Origin: a bacterium
GTDB taxonomy: Bacteria > Desulfobacterota > GWC2-55-46 > DRQE01
Direction of reading: 5' to 3'
Assembly: GCA_027017505.1 (NCBI GenBank)
Contig: JALUQR010000059.1
Coordinates: 1 to 5,291, forward strand
Length of the DNA stretch: 5,291 nt
A program made the translations under genes and the position numbers. Positions 1 to 5,291 of the stretch are shown in pieces (position 1 is the first letter of the stretch; each line of letters begins with the position of its first letter). Under the pieces are notes generated by a model. That model was given only the letters and a program-made list of their open reading frames with translations. It did not search any database and was not told the origin of the DNA.

Positions 1-238
1 ATACAGGGTTTGGGATGGCTGTACTCTTGAGGACTTTGCAAGGGTTGCAGGCGGGCCCAACTTTACAACACACCGTTCCAACAGGCTCAGACACAGGTTC
101 AACCGCAAGTTTCGATACCTTGCAGACCGCTTTGAGGGGCTGTTCTGTGTGGGATGTGGCAGATGCAGTAGAAGCTGTCTTGTGGGCATAAACATAACGG
201 ATGTAACCAACGAGCTTGTAAAAGATGCAAGGAGCTGA
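1..238 (+). CDS. 4Fe-4S dicluster electron-transfer subunit (sulfhydrogenase beta / AsrA / FlxB-like), C-terminal part only
   Basis: Reading in the frame that begins at base 2 gives 78 residues and a TGA stop at 236-238; the start lies before the window. The fragment carries the family's WDxC stretch (WDGC, residues 4-7 of the fragment), an FARVAGG stretch, and a ferredoxin-type CVGCGRCSRSC motif (Cys at fragment residues 49, 52, 55 and 59; bases 146-178), which should hold a [4Fe-4S] cluster. Proteins of this family (HydB of sulfhydrogenases, AsrA of anaerobic sulfite reductase, FlxB) are cytoplasmic and relay electrons between the FAD subunit and a catalytic partner. The following gene is exactly that FAD subunit, which supports the call. 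Oddity: the residue after the last Cys is Leu, where the ferredoxin motif usually has Pro. Which complex it serves cannot be told from this fragment. Confidence 0.85.
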   Translation, partial: YRVWDGCTLEDFARVAGGPNFTTHRSNRLRHRFNRKFRYLADRFEGLFCVGCGRCSRSCLVGINITDVTNELVKDARS

Positions 239-1046
239 CACACATCCCTACATGCCAGTGCCCGTAAGGCTTGAGCATGTTGAAAGGGTTACAGAAAAGG
301 AGACCCTTTTTGCCTTTCTGCCACCCCGTGGGTTTGCCTTCAGTCCAGGACAATTCCTCATGGTGGGGCTTCCAGGCTATGGAGAGGCCCCCATATCCAT
401 ATCATCGCCCCCATCCCAGAAAGAAAGGATTGAGCTGTGTATAAGAAGGGTGGGAAGCCTTACCACCACACTGCACAGGCTCAACAGGGGTGATACCCTC
501 TGGATAAGGGGACCCTTCGGAAGGGGCTTTCCAGCAGAAAAGTGGCTCAACAGGGATATACTCTTTATAGCAGGTGGTATCGGGCTTGTCCCCCTGCGTT
601 CCCTCATAAAAGAGGTGCTGAAAAGAAGGAATGATTACCACAACCTTACACTCCTTTACGGAGTAAAGAGCCCCCAGGAGATACTCTTCAGGGAAGAACT
701 CAAGATGTGGCAGAAAGAGGGGATGGATGTAAGGCTCACCATAGACAGGCCATATCCTGGCTGGAAGGGCAATGTGGGGGTGGTAACAACCCTCATACCA
801 CAGGTGGAGATAGACGAAAAAAGAACAGTATGCTGTATAGTGGGCCCACCTGTTATGTACAAGTATGTGATACTGAGCCTGGGTAACCGTAGCATAAGGG
901 GTGAGGACATCTATCTATCGCTTGAAAGAAAGATGAAGTGCGGGATGGGCAAGTGCGGACACTGCCAGATAAACAGCATATACACCTGCGAGGAGGGCCC
1001 TGTCTTTACCCTTCAGGAGATACGCCACCTGCCAGAGGCAATATAA
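225..1046 (+). CDS. FAD/NAD(P)-binding [2Fe-2S] oxidoreductase (sulfhydrogenase gamma / AsrB / FlxA-like)
   Basis: A complete 273-residue protein of the ferredoxin-NADP reductase superfamily, typical in length for hydrogenase gamma subunits. It should pass electrons between NAD(P)(H) and the iron-sulfur subunit encoded just upstream, in the cytoplasm. Visible domains: an FAD-binding barrel at about 10-102, with APISISS (55-61) at the flavin site and GSLTTTLHRL (77-86) followed by GPFGRGFP; an NAD(P)-binding half from about 110, with AGGIGLVPLRSLI (116-128) and LYGVKSPQEILFREEL (144-159); VGPPVMYK (206-213); and a C-terminal [2Fe-2S] site with Cys 239, 244, 247 and 255. The ATG at 225 overlaps the upstream gene by 14 nt, so the two are probably translationally coupled. 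A second ATG at 252 has AAGGAG 17 nt before it, which is too far to be convincing. The 225 start also keeps a HPYMP segment resembling the NPYxP near the start of family members. Whether the partner is a hydrogenase, Hdr or sulfite reductase is not shown here. Confidence 0.93.
   Translation: MQGADTHPYMPVPVRLEHVERVTEKETLFAFLPPRGFAFSPGQFLMVGLPGYGEAPISISSPPSQKERIELCIRRVGSLTTTLHRLNRGDTLWIRGPFGRGFPAEKWLNRDILFIAGGIGLVPLRSLIKEVLKRRNDYHNLTLLYGVKSPQEILFREELKMWQKEGMDVRLTIDRPYPGWKGNVGVVTTLIPQVEIDEKRTVCCIVGPPVMYKYVILSLGNRSIRGEDIYLSLERKMKCGMGKCGHCQINSIYTCEEGPVFTLQEIRHLPEAI
229..234 (+). promoter_or_regulatory. Shine-Dalgarno-like AAGGAG inside the subunit overlap
   Basis: AAGGAG lies between the two possible starts of the FAD subunit: just after the ATG at 225 and 17 nt before the ATG at 252. 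It may help hold or re-initiate ribosomes ending the upstream gene at 238. It does not clearly favour the later start, because the spacing is too long. The ATG at 225 itself has only a weak ACGAG upstream, which is consistent with coupling to the upstream gene. Confidence 0.35.
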
Positions 1047-1057
1047 ATAAAAAGAGT
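1047..1057. other. 11-nt junction between convergent genes
   Basis: The TAA of the oxidoreductase (1044-1046) and the TGA of pgsA (1058-1060 on the minus strand) are separated by only 11 A-rich bases. I see no GC-rich hairpin followed by a T run on either strand here. Termination is probably factor-dependent, or occurs inside the opposing gene, so the two transcripts may overlap at their 3' ends. Confidence 0.6.
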
Positions 1058-1612
1058 TCAGTCCTGGTTTTTAAGCTGTACCCTGAGGCCCTTCATGGCA
1101 TAATCTATGCCACTGTATACGGTGAATACGGTGGTAAGTGCCACCACAAGGTAGAATGCGGTATCCATGACTCCCTTCAGTATGAGTGCTCCTATAACGG
1201 TCAGTATCTGCAGTGCGGTGGTTATCTTGCCAGGAATACTCGGGCCAATGGTTACCCTTCTACCGCCACTTCTGAGAAGTATGTAGCCCGTTACTATGAC
1301 CATGTCCCTCAGTATCACCAGTATGCACAGAAAAAGCGGTATCCAGCCCTTTATGGTGAGCACCAGGAAGGCCGATATGAGAAGGAATTTATCTGCCAGA
1401 GGATCCATGCTTCGCCCGAATTCGGTTATAAGACCAAACCTTTTGGCTATGAACCCATCAAGTGCATCCGTAAGCCCGGCTATTATGAAGACAACCAGTG
1501 CCCAGTAGAACTTCTCGTAGACCACAAGACCCACGAAGAGGGGCACAAGCAGGAGCCTTGAGATGGTGAGAAGATTGGGTATGTTCAGCGAGTTCAGTAT
1601 AAAGGACTTCAT
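1058..1612 (-). CDS. pgsA: CDP-diacylglycerol--glycerol-3-phosphate 3-phosphatidyltransferase (phosphatidylglycerophosphate synthase)
   Basis: A 184-residue integral inner-membrane enzyme of the CDP-alcohol phosphatidyltransferase family, with the usual bacterial PgsA length. It makes phosphatidylglycerophosphate from CDP-diacylglycerol and glycerol-3-phosphate, the committed step to phosphatidylglycerol and cardiolipin. The N-terminal NIPNLLTISRLLLVPLF (10-26) is characteristic of PgsA. The family motif DxxDGxxARx8Gx3Dx3D is present, with Asp49, Asp52, Gly53, Ala56, Gly66, Asp70 and Asp74. Its usual Arg is Lys57, followed by Arg58. About five to six hydrophobic segments follow one another (around 17-32, 36-48, 76-100, 100-113, 130-146 and 152-168). 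The ATG at 1612 has AGGA 8 nt upstream, overlapping the stop of the lipoprotein gene; the gap is 10 nt. It is the last gene of the minus-strand operon. The exact alcohol substrate is inferred from overall resemblance; another CDP-alcohol transferase is possible but less likely. Confidence 0.92.
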   Translation of the reverse strand: MKSFILNSLNIPNLLTISRLLLVPLFVGLVVYEKFYWALVVFIIAGLTDALDGFIAKRFGLITEFGRSMDPLADKFLLISAFLVLTIKGWIPLFLCILVILRDMVIVTGYILLRSGGRRVTIGPSIPGKITTALQILTVIGALILKGVMDTAFYLVVALTTVFTVYSGIDYAMKGLRVQLKNQD

Positions 1613-1616
1613 GGGT

Positions 1617-1624
1617 CTTTTCCT
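1617..1624 (-). promoter_or_regulatory. ribosome binding site of pgsA
   Basis: On the minus strand AGGAAAAG begins inside the TAG stop of the lipoprotein gene, with AGGA 8 nt before the pgsA ATG. This supports the 1612 start and links the translation of the two genes. Confidence 0.65.
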
Positions 1625-2231
1625 ACAGCCAGTCGAAAAACTGTTTCTTCTCTTTCTTTACGGGCTTTTCTTCTTCGGGCCTTCTTGAGGGCAGACTGAA
1701 AAGAACCGTCTCTGCAAGGCGTTCGAGCACGGGCTCGTAGGTCTCTATAATGCTCATCTTGAGGAGCTCTCTGTCGAGCTTTATGTTGCTCTGTTTTTCC
1801 CTTGCGTCTGCACTCCACAGTATGGAGCCATCCCTGCCGTAAAGGATGAAGCTTACCTCCACACTCAGGGCACCATAGGGGGTAATGAGGTCTTCGTCCC
1901 ACTCTGTTATGTTCACAAGCAGTATGGAGTCTGTGCCCAGCAGTTTCACCACCGCTGATGCCTCTATCTTTTCTCCGGGGTTGAGTTTTTCGAGCACCCT
2001 GTCTGTATCCTCAAGGGGTTTCACCGTGTAGTTCTTTTCCCTCATGCTTCGGGCGGTTATCTCTCTTAAGATGAGTTTTGCACGCTCTGGGCCCTCACCG
2101 TGCACGGGCAGTATGGCCACACTCTGTGGTTTTGAGAGTGCAAACTCCTCTGAAAGGCGGTGCTCCACGGTTTCCGCACAGCCACAGGCCATTACCACCA
2201 GTATGGCAAAAAACAGAAGCCTTTTTATCAT
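1623..2231 (-). CDS. GNA1162-like envelope lipoprotein of unknown function
   Basis: A 202-residue protein with a short lipoprotein signal peptide: a Lys/Arg start, a hydrophobic core (5-15), then VMACGC with Cys16 and Cys18 as candidate lipidation sites. No Asp follows either Cys, so by the usual rule it would be sorted to the outer membrane. The mature part resembles the GNA1162 (DUF799) lipoprotein family in layout: SVAILPVHGEG (37-47), an amphipathic helix with an 'aggregate' strand (EKNYTVKPL, 65-73), LLGTDSILLVNITEW (97-111), and a strand pair ending in YGRDGSILWSADAR (131-144). That fold is related to TolB-N/LpoB-type periplasmic domains. From about 182 the tail is charged and Lys/Glu-rich, ending in FFDWL. 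Translation starts 5 nt after the FlgT-N-like gene, and pgsA follows after 10 nt. Function is unknown; family placement is by pattern, not by search. Confidence 0.75.
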   Translation of the reverse strand: MIKRLLFFAILVVMACGCAETVEHRLSEEFALSKPQSVAILPVHGEGPERAKLILREITARSMREKNYTVKPLEDTDRVLEKLNPGEKIEASAVVKLLGTDSILLVNITEWDEDLITPYGALSVEVSFILYGRDGSILWSADAREKQSNIKLDRELLKMSIIETYEPVLERLAETVLFSLPSRRPEEEKPVKKEKKQFFDWL

Positions 2232-2236
2232 CCCGT

Positions 2237-2944
2237 TCAGTATCCTCTCTCTGGAGTTATTATGACCTTCTGAAGCCCTGCAGGTATGATTATGAAGTTT
2301 GCGGTCTTCTGCCTGAGCCTTTCATAGAGGTCATGCCCCGAGCCGAATACATCCACCCTGAGAACGGTCATGTTCTTTGAGAAGCTATCATAGGAGACCT
2401 CCCTTACAAGTGGCAGTGCCTCTATGGTCTCTTTTATCTTTTCAAATGTGCTGTAGTCCTCAGAGCCCAGGATTACCACCGAGACCTCTGTTATGAGCCT
2501 TTTCTCAGGTGGTATTAGCTCACGCAGGTCTTCCCTGAGGGCGTTTTCATCTATGGTTGCCTCTATCCACACATGGTATTTCTCCACGCCAAAGGGCTGG
2601 GCAAGCTCTGTATCGTCTGTTCTGTCAAGGACATCAAAGTGGGTTATCCAGCCTGCAGAGAGTATCCTGTAGTTGAGCACATACTTCATGGGGTCTGCCC
2701 CGTAGACCTGCTCACCAAGAAACCTCTTTATCTTTTCCTCTTCCTGTTCGCCCAGTATGAGCCTTACCGCCTTTTCCACCGCGTTGTGAAGGGCCTTCTC
2801 TGTTGCAAGCCTTTTTGCATCGGTCTCAACCTTGCCCTTCTGCCACTCACCCTCTGCCCTCACGGTAAAACCCCCTGCGGTGGATGCAGAGGTCAGGGCG
2901 GTTATAAGCCATAGAGATAGAAAGACTATAAGCCTCAGGGTCAT
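2237..2944 (-). CDS. secreted protein with FlgT-N-like domain, function unknown
   Basis: A 235-residue protein with a clear Sec signal peptide (MTLRLIVFLSLWLITALTSA, cleavage probably after Ala23, STA/GG). Residues 26-64 (FTVRAEGEW..., then an Ala-rich helix ATEKALHNAVEKAV) resemble the N-terminal domain of flagellar assembly protein T and of other periplasmic proteins that start with 'V.A.G.' and a DA..A..Al..Av helix. A strand-rich middle (YHVWIEATID, 123-132) is followed by a second alpha/beta domain from about 151 (ITEVSVVILGSEDY, then EALPLVREVSYDSFSKNMTVLRVDVFG) that looks like a small ferredoxin-like fold. I chose the ATG at 2944. An in-frame TTG at 2986 would overlap miaA and add 14 residues that spoil the signal peptide, whereas 2944 has AGGGGGT 9 nt upstream. 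It sits between miaA and the lipoprotein gene. No flagellar gene is present here, so a role in flagella should not be assumed. Confidence 0.75.
   Translation of the reverse strand: MTLRLIVFLSLWLITALTSASTAGGFTVRAEGEWQKGKVETDAKRLATEKALHNAVEKAVRLILGEQEEEKIKRFLGEQVYGADPMKYVLNYRILSAGWITHFDVLDRTDDTELAQPFGVEKYHVWIEATIDENALREDLRELIPPEKRLITEVSVVILGSEDYSTFEKIKETIEALPLVREVSYDSFSKNMTVLRVDVFGSGHDLYERLRQKTANFIIIPAGLQKVIITPERGY
2243..2250 (-). promoter_or_regulatory. ribosome binding site of the lipoprotein gene
   Basis: AGAGAGGA on the minus strand lies within the last codons of the FlgT-N-like gene, 11 nt before the ATG at 2231. The spacing is slightly long but usable. Its position inside the upstream gene suggests coupled translation of the two envelope proteins. 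Confidence 0.5.
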
Positions 2945-2953
2945 CTCTTTTTT

Positions 2954-2960
2954 ACCCCCT
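2954..2960 (-). promoter_or_regulatory. ribosome binding site that decides the start of the FlgT-N-like gene
   Basis: AGGGGGT on the minus strand lies in the 28-nt gap after miaA, 9 nt before the ATG at 2944. It is the main reason to prefer this ATG over the upstream in-frame TTG at 2986. Confidence 0.7.
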
Positions 2961-2972
2961 GCAATAAGTGGG

Positions 2973-3896
2973 TTAGCTCTCTTCAAGAAAGGCCTTCACA
3001 GTATGGATTATATCCTCTTTTTGTTCAGGATTAAACCATATTATGCCTTTTTCCTTCCTGAGCCATGTAATCTGGCGTTTTGCGTACTCCCTGGTGTTTT
3101 TTTTAAACCTTCTTATGGCCTCTGGAAGGGTCATTCTGCCCTCAAGATGGTCTATCATTTCCCTGTAGCCTATTGCCTGAAGGGGTTTAAGCTCCTTTGA
3201 GTAGCCCATCCGTAGAAGCCCCCTTACCTCTTCAAGGAGTCCCTCTTCCATCATCCTGTCCACGCGTGCGTCTATATCTTTATACAGGATATGGCGTGGT
3301 TTTGTAAGGGCTATTTTAACTGTTGTGAGTCTCTCCTCCTTAAAGCCGTGTTCCCTCTGGAAGGAGGAGATGGGTCTGCCCGTTGTGTAGAAGACCTCAA
3401 GGGCACGCACTATGCGGTTTATGTTGTGTGGATGTATGGTGCGTGCTGAATCAGGGTCTACCTCAAGGAGTTTTCTGTGGAGATACTCTCTTCCCCTTTT
3501 TTCTGCCTCTTTTAAGAGTTCCTTTCTGAGTTCCCTGTCTGCCCCGGGGCCTTCAAAGAGTCCATAGAGGAGAGCCCTTATGTAAAGTCCCGTGCCTCCT
3601 GCAATTATCACTTCTTTGCCCCTTCTCTGTATGTTCAGCACAGCCTCCATTGCGTCTTTACTGTATCTTGCAGCGTTGTATTCCTCGTCAGGGTCCACTA
3701 TGTCTATGAGATGGTGTTTTACCTGCTGTCTTAACTCCTTCGATGGCTTGGCTGTGCCTATGTCCATGTGTCTGTAGACCTGCATGGAGTCTGCGGACAC
3801 TATCTCGCAGGAGAAGAGCTTTGCAAGTTCCACTGCAAGGGCTGTCTTGCCAGAGGCGGTCGGGCCTGTTATCACAATGGCTCTGGGTTTTTTCAT
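2973..3896 (-). CDS. miaA: tRNA dimethylallyltransferase MiaA
   Basis: A complete 307-residue enzyme of the usual length. It transfers a dimethylallyl group from dimethylallyl diphosphate to N6 of A37 in tRNAs that read codons starting with U, the first step towards ms2i6A. Visible motifs: P-loop GPTASGKT (11-18); DSMQVYR (36-42), whose Asp is the family's catalytic and tRNA-contacting residue; the IGTAKPS turn (47-53); HHLID (61-65); GGTGLYI (100-106); IHPHNINRIVRALE (155-168); LQAIGYRE (239-246); and YAKRQITWLR (271-280). The insertion between about 115 and 150 matches the family's tRNA-binding swivel domain. The ATG overlaps the mutL stop as ATGA, so translation is probably coupled. A mutL-miaA order is common in bacteria. 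All the residues I would look for are present. Confidence 0.97.
   Translation of the reverse strand: MKKPRAIVITGPTASGKTALAVELAKLFSCEIVSADSMQVYRHMDIGTAKPSKELRQQVKHHLIDIVDPDEEYNAARYSKDAMEAVLNIQRRGKEVIIAGGTGLYIRALLYGLFEGPGADRELRKELLKEAEKRGREYLHRKLLEVDPDSARTIHPHNINRIVRALEVFYTTGRPISSFQREHGFKEERLTTVKIALTKPRHILYKDIDARVDRMMEEGLLEEVRGLLRMGYSKELKPLQAIGYREMIDHLEGRMTLPEAIRRFKKNTREYAKRQITWLRKEKGIIWFNPEQKEDIIHTVKAFLEES
3893..3896 (-). other. ATGA stop/start overlap of mutL and miaA
   Basis: The miaA ATG (3896-3894) and the mutL TGA (3895-3893) share bases, a typical sign of translational coupling. The nearest strong purine-rich stretch, AGGAGGAGGT (3927-3918 on the minus strand), is 21 nt before the ATG and encodes Glu-Glu-Val of MutL. 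It is too far away to be a standard ribosome binding site. Confidence 0.8.
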
Positions 3897-5291
3897 CTTC
3901 TTTTAAAGAGTTTTTCTACCTCCTCCTTTCTGAATATCCTGACAACTGGTCTTCCATGTGGACACCAGCTGGATAGCTCTGTTCTTTCAACCGCTTTTAA
4001 AAGCTCCACGGCCTCCTCCACAGAGAGCACCCTTGCGCCCCTTATAACACTGTGGCATGCCATGGTCATGAGGATGCGTTCTAAGGAGTCTTCAAGCCTT
4101 TTAGTGCCCCGTGCGGTCTGGGCGAGTTCCTCTGCGATGTCCTTTATGAGTCTTTCCGTGCTCACACCTGAAAGAAGGTGGGGTATTGCCTTTATAAGGA
4201 AGGTCTGACCACCCCTTGTGGTTGATGGGCCGAAGGGAACAAGCTCGAAGCCAAAACCACATAGTGCCTGGCTGAAGGTGTTGAGTGTGGCGGTCTCTTC
4301 TGGTGTGGTCTCAATACGCTCTGGAACCAGAAGATACTGGCTCTTAAGCCCTCCCCTTTCGCTGTACTCATTCCTGAGTTTTTCATAGGCAACGCGTTCC
4401 ATTGCACCGTGCTGGTCTACAAGCCAGAACTCACTGCCCCTTTCAAAGAGGGCATACTCACCCCACAGCTGACCCAGAAACCTTGTGTGCTCTTCAAAAA
4501 GCCCCCTCTCCTCTGCGGAAGTATCCCGGGAGGGCGTGTAGACCGCTGTGGACTCTTTTGCCTGGGGCACAACCTGAGGGCTGTAAGATGCTCTTTTGTC
4601 CACCTCCTTTTTGCGGGTCAGCTCTGAGGACTTCACAGCCCTGCCCTTGAGTGCCCTTTCCACAGAGTCCTTTACCACGGTGTAGATGGTGTTTGGCTCT
4701 TTGAACCTCACTTCTATCTTTGCAGGGTGCACATTGACATCCACATATTCCTCTGGCATGTGGATGTGAACCAGTGTGAAGGGGTATCTTCCGTTCTCGA
4801 GCATACCTGAGTAGCCATCAAGTATGGCATGGGTAAGAAGGCTGTCCCTTATGGGTCTTCGGTTTACATTGAGAAAGAGCCTTTTTGCACTTGCATAGCT
4901 CATCTCAGGCGGGCTCAGGGCAACCTCCACCCTGCAGGGTGGTCTTGAAAGCTCTGCACACAGAAGCCCGTTTGCAACATCCTCTCCAAGAAGGTGGTAT
5001 ATTCTTTCTTTAAGCCCTGTCCTTCCTGTATCGAGTATCTTCGTTTTGCGGTTGAACAGGCGAAACCTTATGTGGGGATGTGCGAGGGCAAGCCTCTTTA
5101 CCACATCCACTATTCTTGAAAGCTCTGTCTGCTCTGCCCTGAGGAACTTTCTTCTTGCAGGTGTATTGAAAAACAGGTCTCTTACCTCAACGGTTGTTCC
5201 TGGAGGACAGCCCTCCTCTCTTATCTCAGGGGTGCTACCTCCCTCAACGGTTATCCTCACACCTGTGAGCATCTCTTTTCTCCTCGTTCTC
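3893..5291 (-). CDS. mutL: DNA mismatch repair protein MutL, endonuclease type, N-terminus outside the window
   Basis: The frame stays open to the window edge: six codons (reading RTRRKE) precede the ATG at 5272, so that ATG is internal, not the start. About 110 residues with ATPase motifs I-III should lie beyond the edge. Seen here, numbering from that ATG: GTTVEVRDLFFNTPARRKFL (25-44, ATPase motif IV region), FLNVNRRPIRD (133-143), VDVNVHPAKIEVRF (177-190), a short poorly conserved linker (about 208-262), then the C-terminal dimerisation and nuclease domain. That domain has FLGQLWGEYALF (265-276), DQHGAMERVAYE (286-297), ACHSVIR (405-411) and CPHGRP (437-442). The last three match the metal-binding endonuclease motifs of MutL from bacteria without MutH, so this protein probably nicks DNA itself. 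Oddity: the first motif has Gly289 where Ala is usual. It heads the visible part of the operon and overlaps miaA by 4 nt. Confidence 0.96.
   Translation of the reverse strand, partial: RTRRKEMLTGVRITVEGGSTPEIREEGCPPGTTVEVRDLFFNTPARRKFLRAEQTELSRIVDVVKRLALAHPHIRFRLFNRKTKILDTGRTGLKERIYHLLGEDVANGLLCAELSRPPCRVEVALSPPEMSYASAKRLFLNVNRRPIRDSLLTHAILDGYSGMLENGRYPFTLVHIHMPEEYVDVNVHPAKIEVRFKEPNTIYTVVKDSVERALKGRAVKSSELTRKKEVDKRASYSPQVVPQAKESTAVYTPSRDTSAEERGLFEEHTRFLGQLWGEYALFERGSEFWLVDQHGAMERVAYEKLRNEYSERGGLKSQYLLVPERIETTPEETATLNTFSQALCGFGFELVPFGPSTTRGGQTFLIKAIPHLLSGVSTERLIKDIAEELAQTARGTKRLEDSLERILMTMACHSVIRGARVLSVEEAVELLKAVERTELSSWCPHGRPVVRIFRKEEVEKLFKRR

Noticed and set aside
938..1561. A 207-codon open frame on the + strand across the end of the oxidoreductase and antisense to pgsA
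   Set aside because: It lies opposite a clear pgsA with its membrane helices and catalytic motif, shows no recognisable domain, and its Tyr/His/Gly-rich composition is what antisense reading of hydrophobic codons gives.
1722..1735. Short inverted repeat CGAGC-ACGG-GCTCG
   Set aside because: It is in the middle of the lipoprotein coding frame (Tyr-Glu-Pro-Val-Leu-Glu), has only a 5-bp stem and no T-run, so it is not a terminator.
1609..1902. A 97-codon minus-strand frame with a zinc-ribbon-like CPECGGKL stretch
   Set aside because: It is a shifted frame of the lipoprotein gene. The rest is low-complexity Arg/Lys sequence and the lipoprotein frame is far better supported.
1810..2245. Repeated CAGTATG/CAGTATC words that look like a dispersed repeat
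   Set aside because: On the coding strand these are CATACTG or GATACTG, mostly ATA-CTG codons for Ile-Leu (as in GSILWS, DSILLV and AILPV). Spacing is irregular, so it reflects codon use.
2945..2986. Extended start (TTG at 2986) for the FlgT-N-like gene
   Set aside because: It would overlap miaA by 14 nt and place a charged, non-signal segment before a clean signal peptide. The ATG at 2944 has a well-placed ribosome binding site.
3541..3550. Perfect 10-bp palindrome GCCCCGGGGC
   Set aside because: It lies within miaA, encoding Gly-Pro-Gly in frame, has no loop or T-run and no second copy noticed. It is likely chance.
4207..4222. Inverted repeat ACCAC-CCCTT-GTGGT
   Set aside because: It has a 5-bp stem inside a coding part of mutL (Thr-Thr-Arg-Gly-Gly), with nothing to suggest a regulatory or terminator role.
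5270..5272. ATG at 5272 as the start of mutL
   Set aside because: The frame is open to the window edge and the essential ATPase motifs I-III are missing from the visible part, so this Met is internal.

Overview
The window looks like ordinary chromosomal DNA from a bacterium with an outer membrane, probably anaerobic and perhaps thermophilic. The clues are a lipoprotein and a secreted envelope protein, an H2/NAD(P)H-type flavin and iron-sulfur electron-transfer module, a MutL of the endonuclease type, and heavy use of ATA (Ile) and AGG/AGA (Arg) codons. Nitrospirota or a Desulfobacterota-like lineage would fit, but that is inference and I hold it loosely.

Left part, + strand (1-1046): the 3' end of a 4Fe-4S dicluster subunit (sulfhydrogenase beta / AsrA / FlxB-like), followed with a 14-nt overlap by a complete FAD, NAD(P) and [2Fe-2S] oxidoreductase (sulfhydrogenase gamma / AsrB / FlxA-like). 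The two form a classic pair that moves electrons between NAD(P)(H) and an iron-sulfur partner enzyme. The catalytic partner (hydrogenase, Hdr or sulfite reductase) is not in the window. It cannot follow in the same operon, because the next gene points the other way after 11 nt.

Right part, - strand, read from 5291 down to 1058: mutL (5' end outside the window) -> miaA (ATGA overlap) -> a secreted protein with a FlgT-N-like domain -> a GNA1162-like lipoprotein -> pgsA. Gaps are -4, 28, 5 and 10 nt, so this is very probably one operon. It mixes mismatch repair, tRNA modification and phospholipid synthesis with two poorly characterised envelope proteins. Those two are adjacent and probably co-translated, and may act together at the periplasm or outer membrane.

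There is no gene-free stretch longer than 28 nt. I see no tRNA, rRNA, CRISPR, insertion sequence, phage gene or clear terminator. I do not see a new system here. The most interesting items are the envelope protein pair, the orphan-looking electron-transfer pair, and a Gly in place of Ala in the MutL endonuclease motif.
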